Notes: generated by a model not told the origin, from the letters alone. Positions 27,401-42,237 are shown, numbered from the stretch's first letter. The stretch: 64,000 nt of DNA from Synchiropus splendidus (GCF_027744825.2 NC_071348.1:17083563-17147562), one strand, 5' to 3'. Translations and numbers: made by a program.

Positions 27401-28950
27401 AGCTTAGATTTGATGTGCAAGTACAAGAAAGACCCTTTCTGGTATAGTGGGAGGTGAAAATTTCATGTTCTGGAGCTTACCTGCAAAGTTTTGGCACAAT
27501 GCAGAAAACGCGTTTTCATCGTCAGATAAGGTCGATTCCGAAACGCCAAACATCAAAATGTTGATAACTTTGGAAAAACACTTCAGACAGCTTAGATTTG
27601 ATGTGCAACTACTCGAAAGACCCTTTCTGCTATCGTGGGAGGAGAAAATTTCATGTTCTGAAGCTTCCCTGTTAAGTTATGGCACAATGCAGAAAACGCG
27701 TTTTCAGCCTCACATAAGGTCGATTCCGGAACGCCAAACATAAAAATGTTGATAACTTTGGAAAAACACTTCAAACAGCTTAGATTTGATGTGCAACTAC
27801 TCGAAAGACCCTTTCTGCTGTCGTGGCAGGTGAAAATTTCATGTTCTGAAGCTTCCCTGCAAAGTTATGGCACAATGCAGAAAACGCGTTTTCAGCCTCA
27901 CATAAGGTCGATTCCGGAACGCCAAACATAAAAATGTTGATAACTTTGGAAAAACACTTCAAACAGCTTAGATTTGATGTGCAACTACTAGAAAGACCCT
28001 TTCTGCTATAGTGGGATGTGGAAATTTCATGTTCTGAAGCTTGCCTACAAAGTTATGGCACAATGCAGAAAACATGTTTTCAGCCTGAGATATGGTTGAT
28101 TCCGGAACGCCAAACATAAGAATGTTGATAACTTTGGAAAAACACTTCAGACAGCTTAGATTTGATGTGCAACTACTTGAAATACCCTTTCTGCTATAGT
28201 GGGAGGAGAAAATTTCATGTTCTGAAGTCTCCCTGCAAAGTTATGGCACTATCCAGAAAACGCGTTTTCAGCCTGAGATGAGCTTGATTTCAGAACGCCA
28301 AACATAAAAATGTTGAGAACTTTGGAAAAACACTTCAGACAGCTAAGATTTGATGTGCAACTACTAGAAAGACGCATTCTGCTATAGTGGGAGGTTAAAA
28401 TTTCATGTTCTGAAGCTTCCCTGCAAAGTTATGGAACAATGCAGAAAACGCGTTTTCAGCCTGAGATAAGGTCGATTCCGGAACGCCAAACATAAAAATT
28501 TGATAACTTTGGAAAAACACTTCAGACAGCTTAGATTTGATGTGCAACTACTAGAAAGACCCTTTCTGCTATAGTGGGATATGAAAATTTCATGTTCTGA
28601 AGCTTCCCTGCAAAGTTTTGGCAGAATGCGTAAATCGTGTTTTCAGCCTGAGATAAGGTCGATTCCGGAACGCCAAACATAAAAGTGTTGATAACTTTGG
28701 AAAAACACTTCAGACAGCTTCGATTTGATGTGCAACTACTCGAAAGACCCTTTCTGCAATAGAGGGAGGTGAAAATTTCATGTTCTGAAGCTTCCCTGCA
28801 AAGTTATGGCACAATGCGTAAAACGCGTTTTCAGCCTGAGATGAGGTTGATTTCAGAACCCCAAACATAAAAATGTTGATAACTCAGGAAAAACTCTACA
28901 GACAGCTTAGATTTGATGTGCAACTACTAGAAAGACCCTTTCTGCTATAG
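24471..28950. repeat. Segmental block B, copy 1
   Basis: About 4.48 kb of monomers recurs at a constant offset of 10137 bp at 34608-39087. By eye there are only a handful of differences over the whole block. They include GAATCGCG/GAAACGCG near 25255, TTAGATTTG/TTAGAGTTG near 25905/36042, and AACATAAGAA/AACATAAAAA near 28120. There is no indel, unlike block A, so this is probably the youngest large duplication here. Confidence 0.88.
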
Positions 28951-30784
28951 TGGGAGGTGAAAATTTCATGTTCTGAAGCTTCCCTGCAAAGTTCTTGCAC
29001 AATGCAGAAAACGCGTTTTCAGCCTGAGATCAGTTGGGTTCCGGAACGCCAAACATAAAAATGTTGATAACTTTGGAAAAACACTTCAGACAGCTTAGAT
29101 TTGATGTGCAACTACTAGAAATACCCTTTCTGCTGAAGTGGGAGGTGAAAATTTCATGTTCTGAAGCTTCCCTGCAAAGTTATGGCACAATGCAGAAAAC
29201 CCGTTTTCAGCCTGAGATAAGCTGGGTTCCAGAACGCCAAACATAAAAATGTTGATAACTTTGGAAAAACACTTCAGACAGCTTAGATTTTATGTGCAAC
29301 TACTAGAAACACCCTTTCTGCTATAGTGGGATGTTAAAATTTCATGTTCTGAAGTTTCCCTGCAAAGTTATGGCACAATGCAGAAAATGCGTTTTCAATA
29401 AGGTGCGATCCTTAACGCCAAACATAAAAATGTTGATAACTTTCGAAAAGCACTTCAGACAGCTTAGATTTGTTGTGCAACTACTAGAAAGACCCTTTCT
29501 GCTATAGTGGGAGGTGAAAATTTCATATTCTGCAGCTTTCCTGCAGAGTGATGACACAAAGCAGAAAACGCGTTTTCAGCCTGAGATAAGGTTGATTCCG
29601 GAACGCCAAACATAAGAATGTTGATAACTTTGGAAAAACACTTCAGACAGGTTAGATTTGATGTGCAACTACTAGAAGGACCCTTTCTGCAATAGTGGCA
29701 GGTTAAAATTTCATGTTCTGAAGCTTCCCTGCAAAGTTATGGCACAATGCAGAAAACGCGTTTTCGACCTGAGATAAGGTCGATTCAGGAACGCCAAAGA
29801 TAAAAATGTTGATAACCTTGGAAAAACACTTCAGACAGCTTAGATTTGATGTGCAACTACGAGAAAGACCCTTTCTGCTATAGTGGGAGGTGAAAATATC
29901 ATGTTCTGAGGCTTTCCTGCAAAGTTATGGCAAATTGCGTAAAACGCGTTTTCAGCCTGAGATAAGGTCGATTCCGGAACGCCAAACAAAAAAATGTTGA
30001 TAACTTTCGAAAAACACTTCAGACAGCTTAGATTTGATGCACAACTACTAGAAATACCCTTTGTGCTCTAGTGGGACGTGAAAATTTGATGTTCTAAAGC
30101 TTCCTTGCAAAGTTATGGCACAATGCAGAAAACGCGTTTTCAGCCTGAGAAAAGGTCGATTCCGGAACGCCAAACATAAGAATGTTGATAACTTTGGAAA
30201 AACACTTCAAACAGCTTAGATTTGATGTGCTACTACTAGAAAGACCCTTTCTGCTATAGTGGGAGGTGAAAATTTCATGTTCTGAAGCTTCCCTGCAAAG
30301 TCATGGCACAATTCAGAAAACGCGTTTTCAGCCTGAGATAAGGTCGATTCCGGAACGCCAAACATAAAAATATTGATAACTTTGGAAAAACATTTAAGGC
30401 AGCTTAGATTTTATGTCCTACTACTAGAAAGAACCTCTCTACTATAGTGGGAGGCGAATATTTCATGTTCTGAAGCGTCCCTGCAAAGTTATGGCAGAAT
30501 GCGTAAATCGTGTTTTCAGCCTGAGATAAGGTCGATTCCGGAACGCCAAACATAAAAGTGTTGATAACTTAGGAAAAACACTTCAAACAGCTTTGATTTG
30601 ATGTGCACCTACTAGAAAGACCCTTTCTGCTATAGTGGGAGGTGAAATTTTCATGTTCTAAAGCTTCCCTGCAAAGTAATGGCACAATGCAGAAAACGCG
30701 TTTTCGGCCTGAGATAAGGTCGATTCAGGAACACCAAACATAAAAATGTTGAAAACTTTCGAAAAACACTTCAGACAGCTTAGA

Positions 30785-33700
30785 TTTGATGTGCAACTAC
30801 TAGAAAGACCCTTTCTGCTATAGTGGGAGGAGAAAATTTCATGTTCTGAAGTCTCCCTGCAAAGTTATGGCACTATCCAGAAAACGCGTTTTCAGCCTGA
30901 GATAAGGTGGGTTCCAGAACGCCAAACATAAAAATGTTGATAACTTTGGAAAAACACTTCAGACAGCTTAGATTTGATGTGCAACTACTAGAAAGGCCCT
31001 TTCTGCTATAGTGGGAGGTGAAAATTTCATGTTCTGAAGCTTCCCTGCAAAGTTATGGCAAAATATGTAAAGCGCGTTTTCAGGCTGAGATAAGGTCGAT
31101 TCCGAAACGCCAAACATAAGAATGTTGATAACTTTGGAAAAACACTTCAGACAGCTTAGATTTGATGTGCAACTACTAGAAATACCCTTTCTGCTGAAGT
31201 GGGAGGTGAAAATTTCATGTTCTGAAGCTTCCCTGCAAAGTTATGGCACAATGCAAGAAACGCGTTTTCAGCCGGAGATAAGGTCGATTCAGGAACGCCA
31301 AACATAAAAGTGTTCATAACTTTGGAAAAACACTTCAGACAGCTTAGATTTGATATGCAACTACGAGAAAGACCCTTTCTGCTATAGTGGGAGGTGAAAA
31401 TTTCATGTTCTGGAGCTTACCTACAAAGTTTTGGCACAATGCAGAAAACGCGTTTTCAGCCTGAGATAAGGTGGGTTCCAGAACGCCAAACATAAAAATG
31501 TTGATAACTTTGGAAAAACACTTCAGACAGCTTAGATTTGATGTGCAACTACTAGAAAGACCCTTTCTGCTACAGTGGGAGGTGAAAATTTCATGTTCTG
31601 AAGCTTTCCTGCAAAGTTATGGCACAATGCGTAAAACGCGTATTCAGCCTGAGATAAGGTTGATTCCGGAACACCAAACATAAGAATGTTGATAACTTTG
31701 GAAAAACACTTCAGACAGCTTAGATTTGATGTGCAACTACTAGAAAGACCCTTTCTGCTATAGTGGGAGGTGAAAATTTCATATTCTGCAGCTTTCCTGC
31801 AGAGTGATGACACCAAGCAGAAAACGCGTTTTCAGCCTGAGATAAGGTTGATTCCGGAACGCCAAACATAAGAATGTTGATAACTTTGGAAAAACACTTC
31901 AGACAGGTTAGATTTGATGTGCAACTACTAGAAGGACCCTTTCTGCAATAGTGGCAGGTTAAAATTTCATGTTCTGAAGCTTCCCTCCAAAGTTATGGCA
32001 CAATGCAGAAAACGCGTTTACAGCCTGAGAAAAGGTCGATTCCGGAACGCCAAACATAAAAATGTTGATAACTCAGGAAAAACTCTACAGACAGCTTAGA
32101 TTTGATGTGCAACTACTAGAAATATCCTTTCTGCTATAGTGGGATGTTAAAATTTCATGTTCTGAAGTTTCCCTGCAAAGTTATGGCACAATGCAGAAAA
32201 TGCGTTTTCAATAAGGTGCGATCCTTAACGCCAAACATAAAAATGTTGATAACTTTCGAAAAGCACTTCAGACAGCTTAGATTTGTTGTGCAACTACTAG
32301 AAAGACCCTTTCTGCTATAGTGGGAGGTGAAAATTTCATATTCTGCAGCTTTCCTGCAGAGTGATGACACCAAGCAGAAAACGCGTTTTCAGCCTGAGAT
32401 AAGGTTGATTCCGGAACGCCAAACATAAGAATGTTGATAACTTTGGAAAAACACTTCAGACAGGTTAGATTTGATGTGCAACTACTAGAAGGACCCTTTC
32501 TGCAATAGTGGCAGGTTAAAATTTCATGTTCTGAAGCTTCCCTGCAAAGTTATGGCACAATGTAGAAAACGCGTTTTCGACCTGAGATAAGGTCGATTCA
32601 GGAACGCCAAAGATAAAAATGTTGATAACCTTGGAAAAACACTTCAGACAGCTTAGATTTGATGTGCAACTACGAGAAAGACCCTTTCTGCTATAGTGGG
32701 AGGTGAAAATATCATGTTCTGAGGCTTTCCTGCAAAGTTATGGCAAATTGCGTAAAACGCGTTTTCAGCCTGAGATAAGGTCGATTCCGGAACGCCAAAC
32801 ATAAAAATGTTGATAACTTTTGAAAAACACATCAGACAGCTTAGATTTGATGTGCAACTACTAGAAAGACCCTTTCTGCTATATTGGGAGGTCAAAATTT
32901 CATGTTCTGAAGCTTCCCTGCAAAGTTGTGGGACAATGCAGAAAACCATTTTTCATCCATTGATAAGGTCGATTCCGGAACGCCAAACATAAAAATGTTG
33001 ATAACTTTCGAAAAACACTTCAGACAGCTTAGATTTGATGCACAACTACTAGAAATACCCTTTCTGCTCTAGTGGGACGTGAAAATTTCATGTTCTAAAG
33101 CTTCCTTGCAAAGTTATGGCACAATGCAGAAAACGCGTTTTCAGCCTGAGAAAAGGTCGATTCCGGAACGCCAAACATAAGAATGTTGATAACTTTGGAA
33201 AAACACTTCAAACAGCTTAGATTTGATGTGCTACTACTAGAAAGACCCTTTCTGCTATAGTGGGAGGTGAAAATTTCATGTTCTGAAGCTTCCCTGCAAA
33301 GTTATGGCACAATGCAGAAAACGCGTTTTCAGCCTGAGATAACGTGGGTTCTACAACGCCAAACATAAAAATGTTGATAACTTTGGAAATACACTTCAGA
33401 CAGCTTAGATTTGATGCGCAACTACTAGAAATACCCTTTCTGCTGAAGTGGGAGGTGAAAATTTCATGTTCTGAAGCTTCCCTGCAAAGTTATGGCACAA
33501 TGCAGAAAACGCGTTTTCGGCCTGAGATAAGGTCGATTCTGGAACGCCAAAGATAAAAATGTTGATAACCTTGGAAAAACACTTCAGACAGCTTAGATTT
33601 GATGTGCAACTACGAGAATGACCCTTTCTGCTATAGTGGGAGGTGAAAATATCATGTTCTGAGGCTTTCCTGCAAAGTTATGGCAAATTGCGTAAAACGC

Positions 33701-34645
33701 GTTTTCAGCTTGAGATAAGCTTGATTCCGGAACGCCAAACATAAGAATGTTGATAACTTTGGAAAAACACTTCAGAAAACTTATATTTGATGTGCAACTA
33801 CTAGAAATACCCTTTCTGATATGGTGGGAGGAGAAAATTTCATGTTCTGAAGTCTCCCTGCAAAGTTATGGCACAATGCAGAAAACGCGTTTTCAGCCTG
33901 AGATAAGGTGGGTTCCAGAACGCCAAACATAAAAATGTTGATAACTTTGGAAAAACACTTCAGACAGCTTAGATTTGATGTGCAACTACTAGAAAGACCC
34001 TTTCAGCTCTAGTGGGACGTGAAAATTTCATGTTCTAAAGCTTCCCTGCAAAGTTATGGCACAATGCAGAAAACGCGTTTTCAACCTGAGATAAGGTGGG
34101 TTCCACAACGCCAAACATGAAAATGTTGATAACTTTGGAAATACACTTCAGACAGCTTAGATTTGATGTACAACTACTAGAAATACCCTTTCTGCTCTAG
34201 TGGGACGTGAAAATTTCATGTTCTAAAGCTTCCTTGCAAAGTTATGGCACAATGCAGAAAACGCGTTTTCAGCCTGAGAAAAGGTCGATTCCGGAACGCC
34301 AAACATAAGAATGTTGATAACTTTGGAAAAACACTTCAAACAGCTTAGATTTGATGTGCTACTACTAGAAAGACCCTTTCTGCTATAGTGGGAGGTGAAA
34401 ATTTCATGTTCTGAAGCTTCCCTGCAAAGTTATGGCACAATGCAGAAAACGCGTTTTCAGCCTGAGATAAGGTGGGTTCCACAACGCCAAACATAAAAAT
34501 GTTGATAACTTTGGAAATACACTTCAGACAGCTTAGATTTGATGCGCAACTACTAGAAAGACCCTTTCTGCTGAATTGGGAGGTGAAAATTTCATGTTCT
34601 GAAGCTTCCCTGCAAAGTTATGGCACAATGCAGAAAACGCGTTTT
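30785..34645. repeat. Segmental block C, copy 1
   Basis: This block is collinear with 42238-46460 at offsets of 11453, then 12003, then 11815 bp. The last step, 188 bp, is one whole monomer near 33350-33540 that is absent from the other copy. The stretch just upstream (30000-30790) pairs with 41077-41867 at offset 11077, sharing rare variants such as CATTTAAGGCAGC and AGAACCTCTCTAC. Confidence 0.8.
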
Positions 34646-37600
34646 AAGCGTGAGATAAGGTGAGTTCCGGAACGCCAAACATAAAAATGTTGATAACTCA
34701 GGAAAAACTCTACAGACAGCTTAGATTTGATGTGCAACTACTAGAAAGACCCTTTCTGCTATAGTGGGATATGAAAATTTCATGTTCTGAAGCTTCCCTG
34801 CAAAGCTATGGCAGAATGCGTAAATCGTGTTTTCAGCCTGAGATAAGGTCGATTCCGGAACGCCAAACATAAAAATGTTGATAACTTTGGAAAAACACTT
34901 CAGACAGCTTAGATTTGATGTGCAACTACTAGAAAGACCCTTTCTGCTACAGTGGGAGGTGAAAATTTCATGTTCTGATGCTTCCCTGCAAAGTTATGCC
35001 ACAATGCAAGAAACGCGTTTTCAGCCTGAGATAAGGTCGATTCCGGAACACCAAACATAAAAATATTGATAACTTTGGAAAAACACTTCAGACAGCTTAG
35101 ATTTGATGTGCAACGACTAGAAAGACCCTTTCTGCTATAGTGGGAGGTGAAAATTTCATGTTCTTAAGCTTACCTACAAAGTTTTGGCACAATGCAGAAA
35201 ATGCGTTTGCAGCCTGAGATAAGGTGGGTTCCAGAACGCCAAACATAAAAATGTTGATAACTTTGGAAAAACACTTCAGACAGCTTAGATTTGATGTGCA
35301 ACTACTAGAAAGACCCTTTCTGCTACAGTGGGAGGTGAAAATTTCATGTTCTGAAGCTTCCCTGCAAAGTTATGCCACAATGCAAGAAACGCGTTTTCAG
35401 CCTGAGATAAGGTCGATTCCGGAACGCCAAACATAAAAATATTGATAACTTTGGAAAAACACTTCAGACAGCTTAGATTTGATGTGCAACCACTAGAAAG
35501 ACCCTTTCTGCTATAGTGGGAGTAGAAAATTTCGTGTTCTGAAGCTTTCCTGCAAAGTTATGGCACAATGTGGAAAACGCGTTTTCAGCCTGAGATAAGG
35601 TTGATTCCGGAACGCCAAACATAAGAATGTTGATAACTTTGGAAAAACACTTCAGACAGCTTAGATTTGATGTGCAACTACTAGAAAGACCCTTTCTGCT
35701 ATAGTGGGATGTTAAAATTTCATGTTCTGAAGTCTCCCTGCAAAGTTATGGCACTATCCAGAAAACGCGTTTTTAGCCTGAGATAAGGTGGGTTCCAGAA
35801 CGCCAAACATAAAAATATTGATAACTTTGGAAAAACACTTCAGACAGCTTAGATTTGATGTGCAAGTACGAGAAAGACTCTTTCTGCTACAGTGGGAGGT
35901 GAAAATTTCATGTTCTGAAGCTTCCCTGCAAAGTTATGGCACAATGCAGAAAACGCGATTTCAGCCTGAGATAAGGTCGATTCCGGAACGCCAAACGTAA
36001 AAATGTTGATAACTTTGGAAAAATACTTCAGACAGCTTAGAGTTGATGTGCAACTACGAGAAAGACCCTTTCTGCTACAGTGGGAGGTGAAAATTTCATG
36101 TTCTGAAGCTTTCCTGCAAAGTTATGGCACAATGCGTGAAACGCGTTTTCAGCCTGAGATGAGGTTGATTTCAGAACGCCAAACATAAAAATGTTGATAA
36201 CTCAGGAAAAACTCTACAGACAGCTTAGATTTGATGTGCAACTACTAGAAAGACCCATTCTGCTATAGTGGGAGGTTAAAATTTCTTGTTCTGAAGCTTA
36301 CCTGCAAAGTTATGGCACAATGCGTAAAACGCGTTTTCAGCCTGAGATGAGGTTGATTTCAGAACGCCAAACATAAAAATGTTGATAACTTTGGAAAAAC
36401 ACTTCAGACAGCTTAGATTTGATGTGAGACTACTAAAAAGACCCTTTCTGCTATAGTGGGATATGAAAATTTCATGTTCTGAAGTTTCCCTGCAAAGTTA
36501 TGGCAGAATCCGTAAATCGTGTTTTCAGCCTGAGATAAGGTCGATTCCGGAACGCCAAACATAAAAGTGTTGATAACTTTGGAAAAACACTTCAGACAGC
36601 ATAGATTTGATGTGCAACTACTAGACAGACCCTTTCTGCTATAGTGGGAGGTGAAAATTTCATGTTCTGAAGCTTCCCTGCAAAGTTATGGCACAATGCA
36701 GAAAACGCGTTTTCGGCCTGAGATAAGGTCGATTCAGGAACACCAAACATAAAAATGTTGAAAACTTTCGAAAAAAACTTCAGACAGCTTAGATTTGATG
36801 TGCAACTGCGACAAAGACACTTTCTGCTGTAGTGGGAGGTGAAAATATCATGTTCTGAAGCTTCCCTGCAAAGTTATGGCACAATGGGTAAAACGCGTTT
36901 TCAGCCTGAGATGAGGTTGATTTCAGAATGCCAAACATAAAAATGTTGATAACTCAGGAAAAAATCTACAGACAGCTTAGATTTGATGTGCAACTACTAG
37001 AAAGACCCTTTCTGCTATAGTGGGAGGTGAAAATGTCATGTTCTGAAGCTTCCCTGCAAAGTTATGGCAAAATATGTAAAGCGCGTTTTCAGGCTGAGAT
37101 AAGGTCGATTCCGAATCGCCAAACATAAAAATGTTGATAACTTTGGAAAAACACTTTCGACAGCTTAGATTTGATGTGCAACTACTAGAAAGACGCATTC
37201 TGCTATAGTGGGAGGTTAAAATTTCATGTTCTGAAGCTTCCCTGCAAAGTTATGGCACAATGCGTAAATCGTGTTTTCAGCCTGAGATAAGGTCGATTCC
37301 GGAACGGCAAACATAAAAGTGTTGATAACTTTGGAAAAACACTTCAGACAGCTTCGATTTGATGTGCACCTACAAGAAAGACCCTTTCTGCTATAGTGGG
37401 AGGTGAAATTTTCATGTTCTGAAGCTTCCCTGCAAAGTTATGGCACAATGCAGAAAACTCGTGTTCAGCCTCACATAAGGTCAATTCCGGAACGCCAAAC
37501 ATAAAAATGTTAATAACTTCGGAAAAACACTTCAGACAGCTTAGATTTGATGTGCAAGTACAAGAAAGACCCTTTCTGGTATAGTGGGAGGTGAAAATTT

Positions 37601-39087
37601 CATGTTCTGGAGCTTACCTGCAAAGTTTTGGCACAATGCAGAAAACGCGTTTTCATCGTCAGATAAGGTCGATTCCGAAACGCCAAACATCAAAATGTTG
37701 ATAACTTTGGAAAAACACTTCAGACAGCTTAGATTTGATGTGCAACTACTCGAAAGACCCTTTCTGCTATCGTGGGAGGAGAAAATTTCATGTTCTGAAG
37801 CTTCCCTGTTAAGTTATGGCACAATGCAGAAAACGCGTTTTCAGCCTCACATAAGGTCGATTCCGGAACGCCAAACATAAAAATGTTGATAACTTTGGAA
37901 AAACACTTCAAACAGCTTAGATTTGATGTGCAACTACTCGAAAGACCCTTTCTGCTGTCGTGGCAGGTGAAAATTTCATGTTCTGAAGCTTCCCTGCAAA
38001 GTTATGGCACAATGCAGAAAACGCGTTTTCAGCCTCACATAAGGTCGATTCCGGAACGCCAAACATAAAAATGTTGATAACTTTGGAAAAACACTTCAAA
38101 CAGCTTAGATTTGATGTGCAACTACTAGAAAGACCCTTTCTGCTATAGTGGGATGTGGAAATTTCATGTTCTGAAGCTTGCCTACAAAGTTATGGCACAA
38201 TGCAGAAAACATGTTTTCAGCCTGAGATATGGTTGATTCCGGAACGCCAAACATAAAAATGTTGATAACTTTGGAAAAACACTTCAGACAGCTTAGATTT
38301 GATGTGCAACTACTTGAAATACCCTTTCTGCTATAGTGGGAGGAGAAAATTTCATGTTCTGAAGTCTCCCTGCAAAGTTATGGCACTATCCAGAAAACGC
38401 GTTTTCAGCCTGAGATGAGCTTGATTTCAGAACGCCAAACATAAAAATGTTGAGAACTTTGGAAAAACACTTCAGACAGCTAAGATTTGATGTGCAACTA
38501 CTAGAAAGACGCATTCTGCTATAGTGGGAGGTTAAAATTTCATGTTCTGAAGCTTCCCTGCAAAGTTATGGAACAATGCAGAAAACGCGTTTTCAGCCTG
38601 AGATAAGGTCGATTCCGGAACGCCAAACATAAAAATTTGATAACTTTGGAAAAACACTTCAGACAGCTTAGATTTGATGTGCAACTACTAGAAAGACCCT
38701 TTCTGCTATAGTGGGATATGAAAATTTCATGTTCTGAAGCTTCCCTGCAAAGTTTTGGCAGAATGCGTAAATCGTGTTTTCAGCCTGAGATAAGGTCGAT
38801 TCCGGAACGCCAAACATAAAAGTGTTGATAACTTTGGAAAAACACTTCAGACAGCTTCGATTTGATGTGCAACTACTCGAAAGACCCTTTCTGCAATAGA
38901 GGGAGGTGAAAATTTCATGTTCTGAAGCTTCCCTGCAAAGTTATGGCACAATGCGTAAAACGCGTTTTCAGCCTGAGATGAGGTTGATTTCAGAACCCCA
39001 AACATAAAAATGTTGATAACTCAGGAAAAACTCTACAGACAGCTTAGATTTGATGTGCAACTACTAGAAAGACCCTTTCTGCTATAG
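34608..39087. repeat. Segmental block B, copy 2
   Basis: This is the near-identical partner of 24471-28950. Collinearity breaks at its right edge, where 39087 onward reads TGGGAGTTGAAAATTTC with CACTACAAAG and the first copy reads GGAGGTGAAAATTTC with CCTGCAAAG. Confidence 0.88.
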
Positions 39088-41870
39088 TGGGAGTTGAAAA
39101 TTTCATGTTCTGAAGCTTCACTACAAAGTTATGCCACAATGCAGGAAACGCGTTTTCAGCCTAAGATAAGGTCGATTCCGGAACGCCAAACATAAAAACA
39201 TTGATAACTTTGGAAAAACACTTCAGACAGTTTAGATTTGATGTGCAACTACTAGAAAGACCCTTTCTGCTATAGTGGGAGGAGAAAATTTCATGTTCTG
39301 AAGTCTCCCTGCAAAGTTATGGCACTATCCAGAAAACGCGTTTTCAGCCTGAGATAAGGTGGGTTCCAGAACGCCAAACATAAAAATGTTGATAACTTTG
39401 GAAAAACACTTCAGACAGCTTAGATTTGATGTGCAACTACTAGAAAGGCCCTTTCTGCTATAGTGGGAGGTGAAAATTTCATGTTCTGAAGCTTCCCTGC
39501 AAAGTTATGGCAAAATATGTAAAGCGCGTTTTCAGGCTGAGATAAGGCCGATTCCGAAACGCCAAACATAAGAATGTTGATAACTTTGGAAAAACACTTC
39601 AGACAGCTTAGATTTGATGTGCAACTACTAGAAATACCCTTTCTGCTGAAGTGGGAGGTGAAAATTTCATGTTCTGAAGCTTCCCTGCAAAGTTATGGCA
39701 CAATGCAAGAAACGCGTTTTCAGCCGGAGATAAGGTCGATTCAGGAACGCCAAACATAAAAGTGTTCATAACTTTGGAAAAACACTTCAGACAGCTTAGA
39801 TTTGATATGCAACTACGAGAAAGACCCTTTCTGCTATAGTGGGAGGTGAAAATTTCATGTTCTGGAGCTTACCTACAAAGTTTTGGCACAATGCAGAAAA
39901 CGCGTTTTCAGCCTGAGATAAGGTGGGTTCCAGAACGCCAAACATAAAAATGTTGATAACTTTGGAAAAACACTTCAGACAGCTTAGATTTGATGTGCAA
40001 CTACTAGAAAGACCCTTTCTGCTACAGTGGGATATGAAAATTTCATGTTCTGAAGCTTCCCTGCAAAGTTAAGTCTCAATGCAGAAAACCTGTTTTCAGC
40101 CTGAGATAAGCTGGGTTCCAGAACGCCAAACATAAAAATGTTGATAACTTTGGAAAAACACTTCAGACAGCTTAGATTTTATGTGCAACTACTAGAAACA
40201 CCCTTTCTGCTATAGTGGGATGTTAAAATTTCATGTTCTGAAGTGTCCCTGCAAAGTTATGGCACAATGCAGAAAATGCGTTTTCAATAAGGTGCGATCC
40301 TTAACGCCAAACATAAAAATGTTGATAACTTTCGAAAAGCACTTCAGACAGCTTAGATTTGTTGTGCAACTACTAGAAAGACCCTTTCTGCTATAGTGGG
40401 AGGTGAAAATTTCATATTCTGCAGCTTTCCTGCAGAGTGATGACACCAAGCAGAAAACGCGTTTTCAGCCTGAGATAAGGTTGATTCCGGAACGCCAAAC
40501 ATAAGAATGTTGATAACTTTGGAAAAACACTTCAGACAGGTTAGATTTGATGTGCAACTACTAGAAGGACCCTTTCTGCAATAGTGGCAGGTTAAAATTT
40601 CATGTTCTGAAGCTTCCCTGCAAAGTTATGGCACAATGCAGAAAACGCGTTTTCGACCTGAGATAAGGTCGATTCAGGAACGCCAAAGATAAAAATGTTG
40701 ATAACCTTGGAAAAACACTTCAGACAGCTTAGATTTGATGTGCAACTACGAGAAAGACCCTTTCTGCTATAGTGGGAGGTGAAAATATCATGTTCTGAGG
40801 CTTTCCTGCAAAGTTATGGCAAATTGCGTAAAACGCGTTTTCAGCCTGAGATAAGGTCGATTCCGGAACGCCAAACATAAAAATGTTGATAACTTTTGAA
40901 AAACACATCAGACAGCTTAGATTTGATGTGCAACTACTAGAAAGACCCTTTCTGCTATAGTGGGAGGTCAAAATTTCATGTTCTGAAGCTTCTCTGCAAA
41001 GTTGTGGGACAATGCAGAAAACCATTTTTCATCCATTGATAAGGTCGATTCCGGAACGCCAAACATAAAAATGTTGATAACTTTCGAAAAACACTTCAGA
41101 CAGCTTAGATTTGATGCACAACTACTAGAAATACCCTTTCTGCTCTAGTGGGACGTGAAAATTTGATGTTCTAAAGCTTCCTTGCAAAGTTATGGCACAA
41201 TGCAGAAAACGCGTTTTCAGCCTGAGAAAAGGTCGATTCCGGAACGCCAAACATAAGAATGTTGATAACTTTGGAAAAACACTTCAAACAGCTTAGATTT
41301 GATGTGCTACTACTAGAAAGACCCTTTCTGCTATAGTGGGAGGTGAAAATTTCATGTTCTGAAGCTTCCCTGCAAAGTCATGGCACAATTCAGAAAACGC
41401 GTTTTCAGCCTGAGATAAGGTCGATTCCGGAACGCCAAACATAAAAATATTGATAACTTTGGAAAAACATTTAAGGCAGCTTAGATTTTATGTCCTACTA
41501 CTAGAAAGAACCTCTCTACTATAGTGGGAGGCGAATATTTCATGTTCTGAAGCGTCCCTGCAAAGTTATGGCAGAATGCGTAAATCGTGTTTTCAGCCTG
41601 AGATAAGGTCGATTCCGGAACGCCAAACATAAAAATGTTGATAACTTAGGAAAAACACTTCAAACAGCTTTGATTTGATGTGCACCTACTAGAAAGACCC
41701 TTTCTGCTATAGTGGGAGGTGAAATTTTCATGTTCTAAAGCTTCCCTGCAAAGTAATGGCACAATGCAGAAAACGCGTTTTCGGCCTGAGATAAGGTCGA
41801 TTCAGGAACACCAAACATAAAAATGTTGAAAACTTTCGAAAAACACTTCAGACAGCTTAGATTTGATGTG
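39088..41870. repeat. Mosaic of block C material
   Basis: 39060-40020 matches 42061-43020 (offset 3001 bp, sixteen monomers less 7). 40200-41030 matches 44127-44957 (offset 3927 bp, twenty-one monomers less 21). 41077-41867 matches 30000-30790. The deficits are multiples of 7 bp, the size of the common monomer deletion, so the offsets are explained by whole-monomer differences. Confidence 0.75.
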
Positions 41871-42237
41871 CAACTACGAGAAGGACCCTTTCTGCTATAG
41901 TGGGAGTTGAAAATATCATGTTCTGAAGCTTCCCTGCAAAGTTATGGCACAATGCGTAAAACGCGTTATCAGCCTGAGATGAGGTTGATTTCAGAACCCC
42001 AAACATAAAAATGTTGATAACTTTGGAAAAACTCTACAGACAGCTTAGATTTGATGTGCAACTACTAGAAAGACCCTTTCTGCTATAGTGGGAGTTGAAA
42101 ATTTCATGTTATGAAGCTTCACTACAAAGTTATGCCACAATGCAGGAAACGCGTTTTTAGCCTAAGATAAGGTCGATTCCGGAACGCCAAACATAAAAAT
42201 ATTGATAACTTTGGAAAAACACTTCAGACAGTTTAGA

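Noticed and set aside
27746..27933. CENP-B box in the monomer
   Set aside because: I looked for the TTCG....A..CGGG core. GATTCCGGAACGCC shares a few bases but does not fit the required positions.
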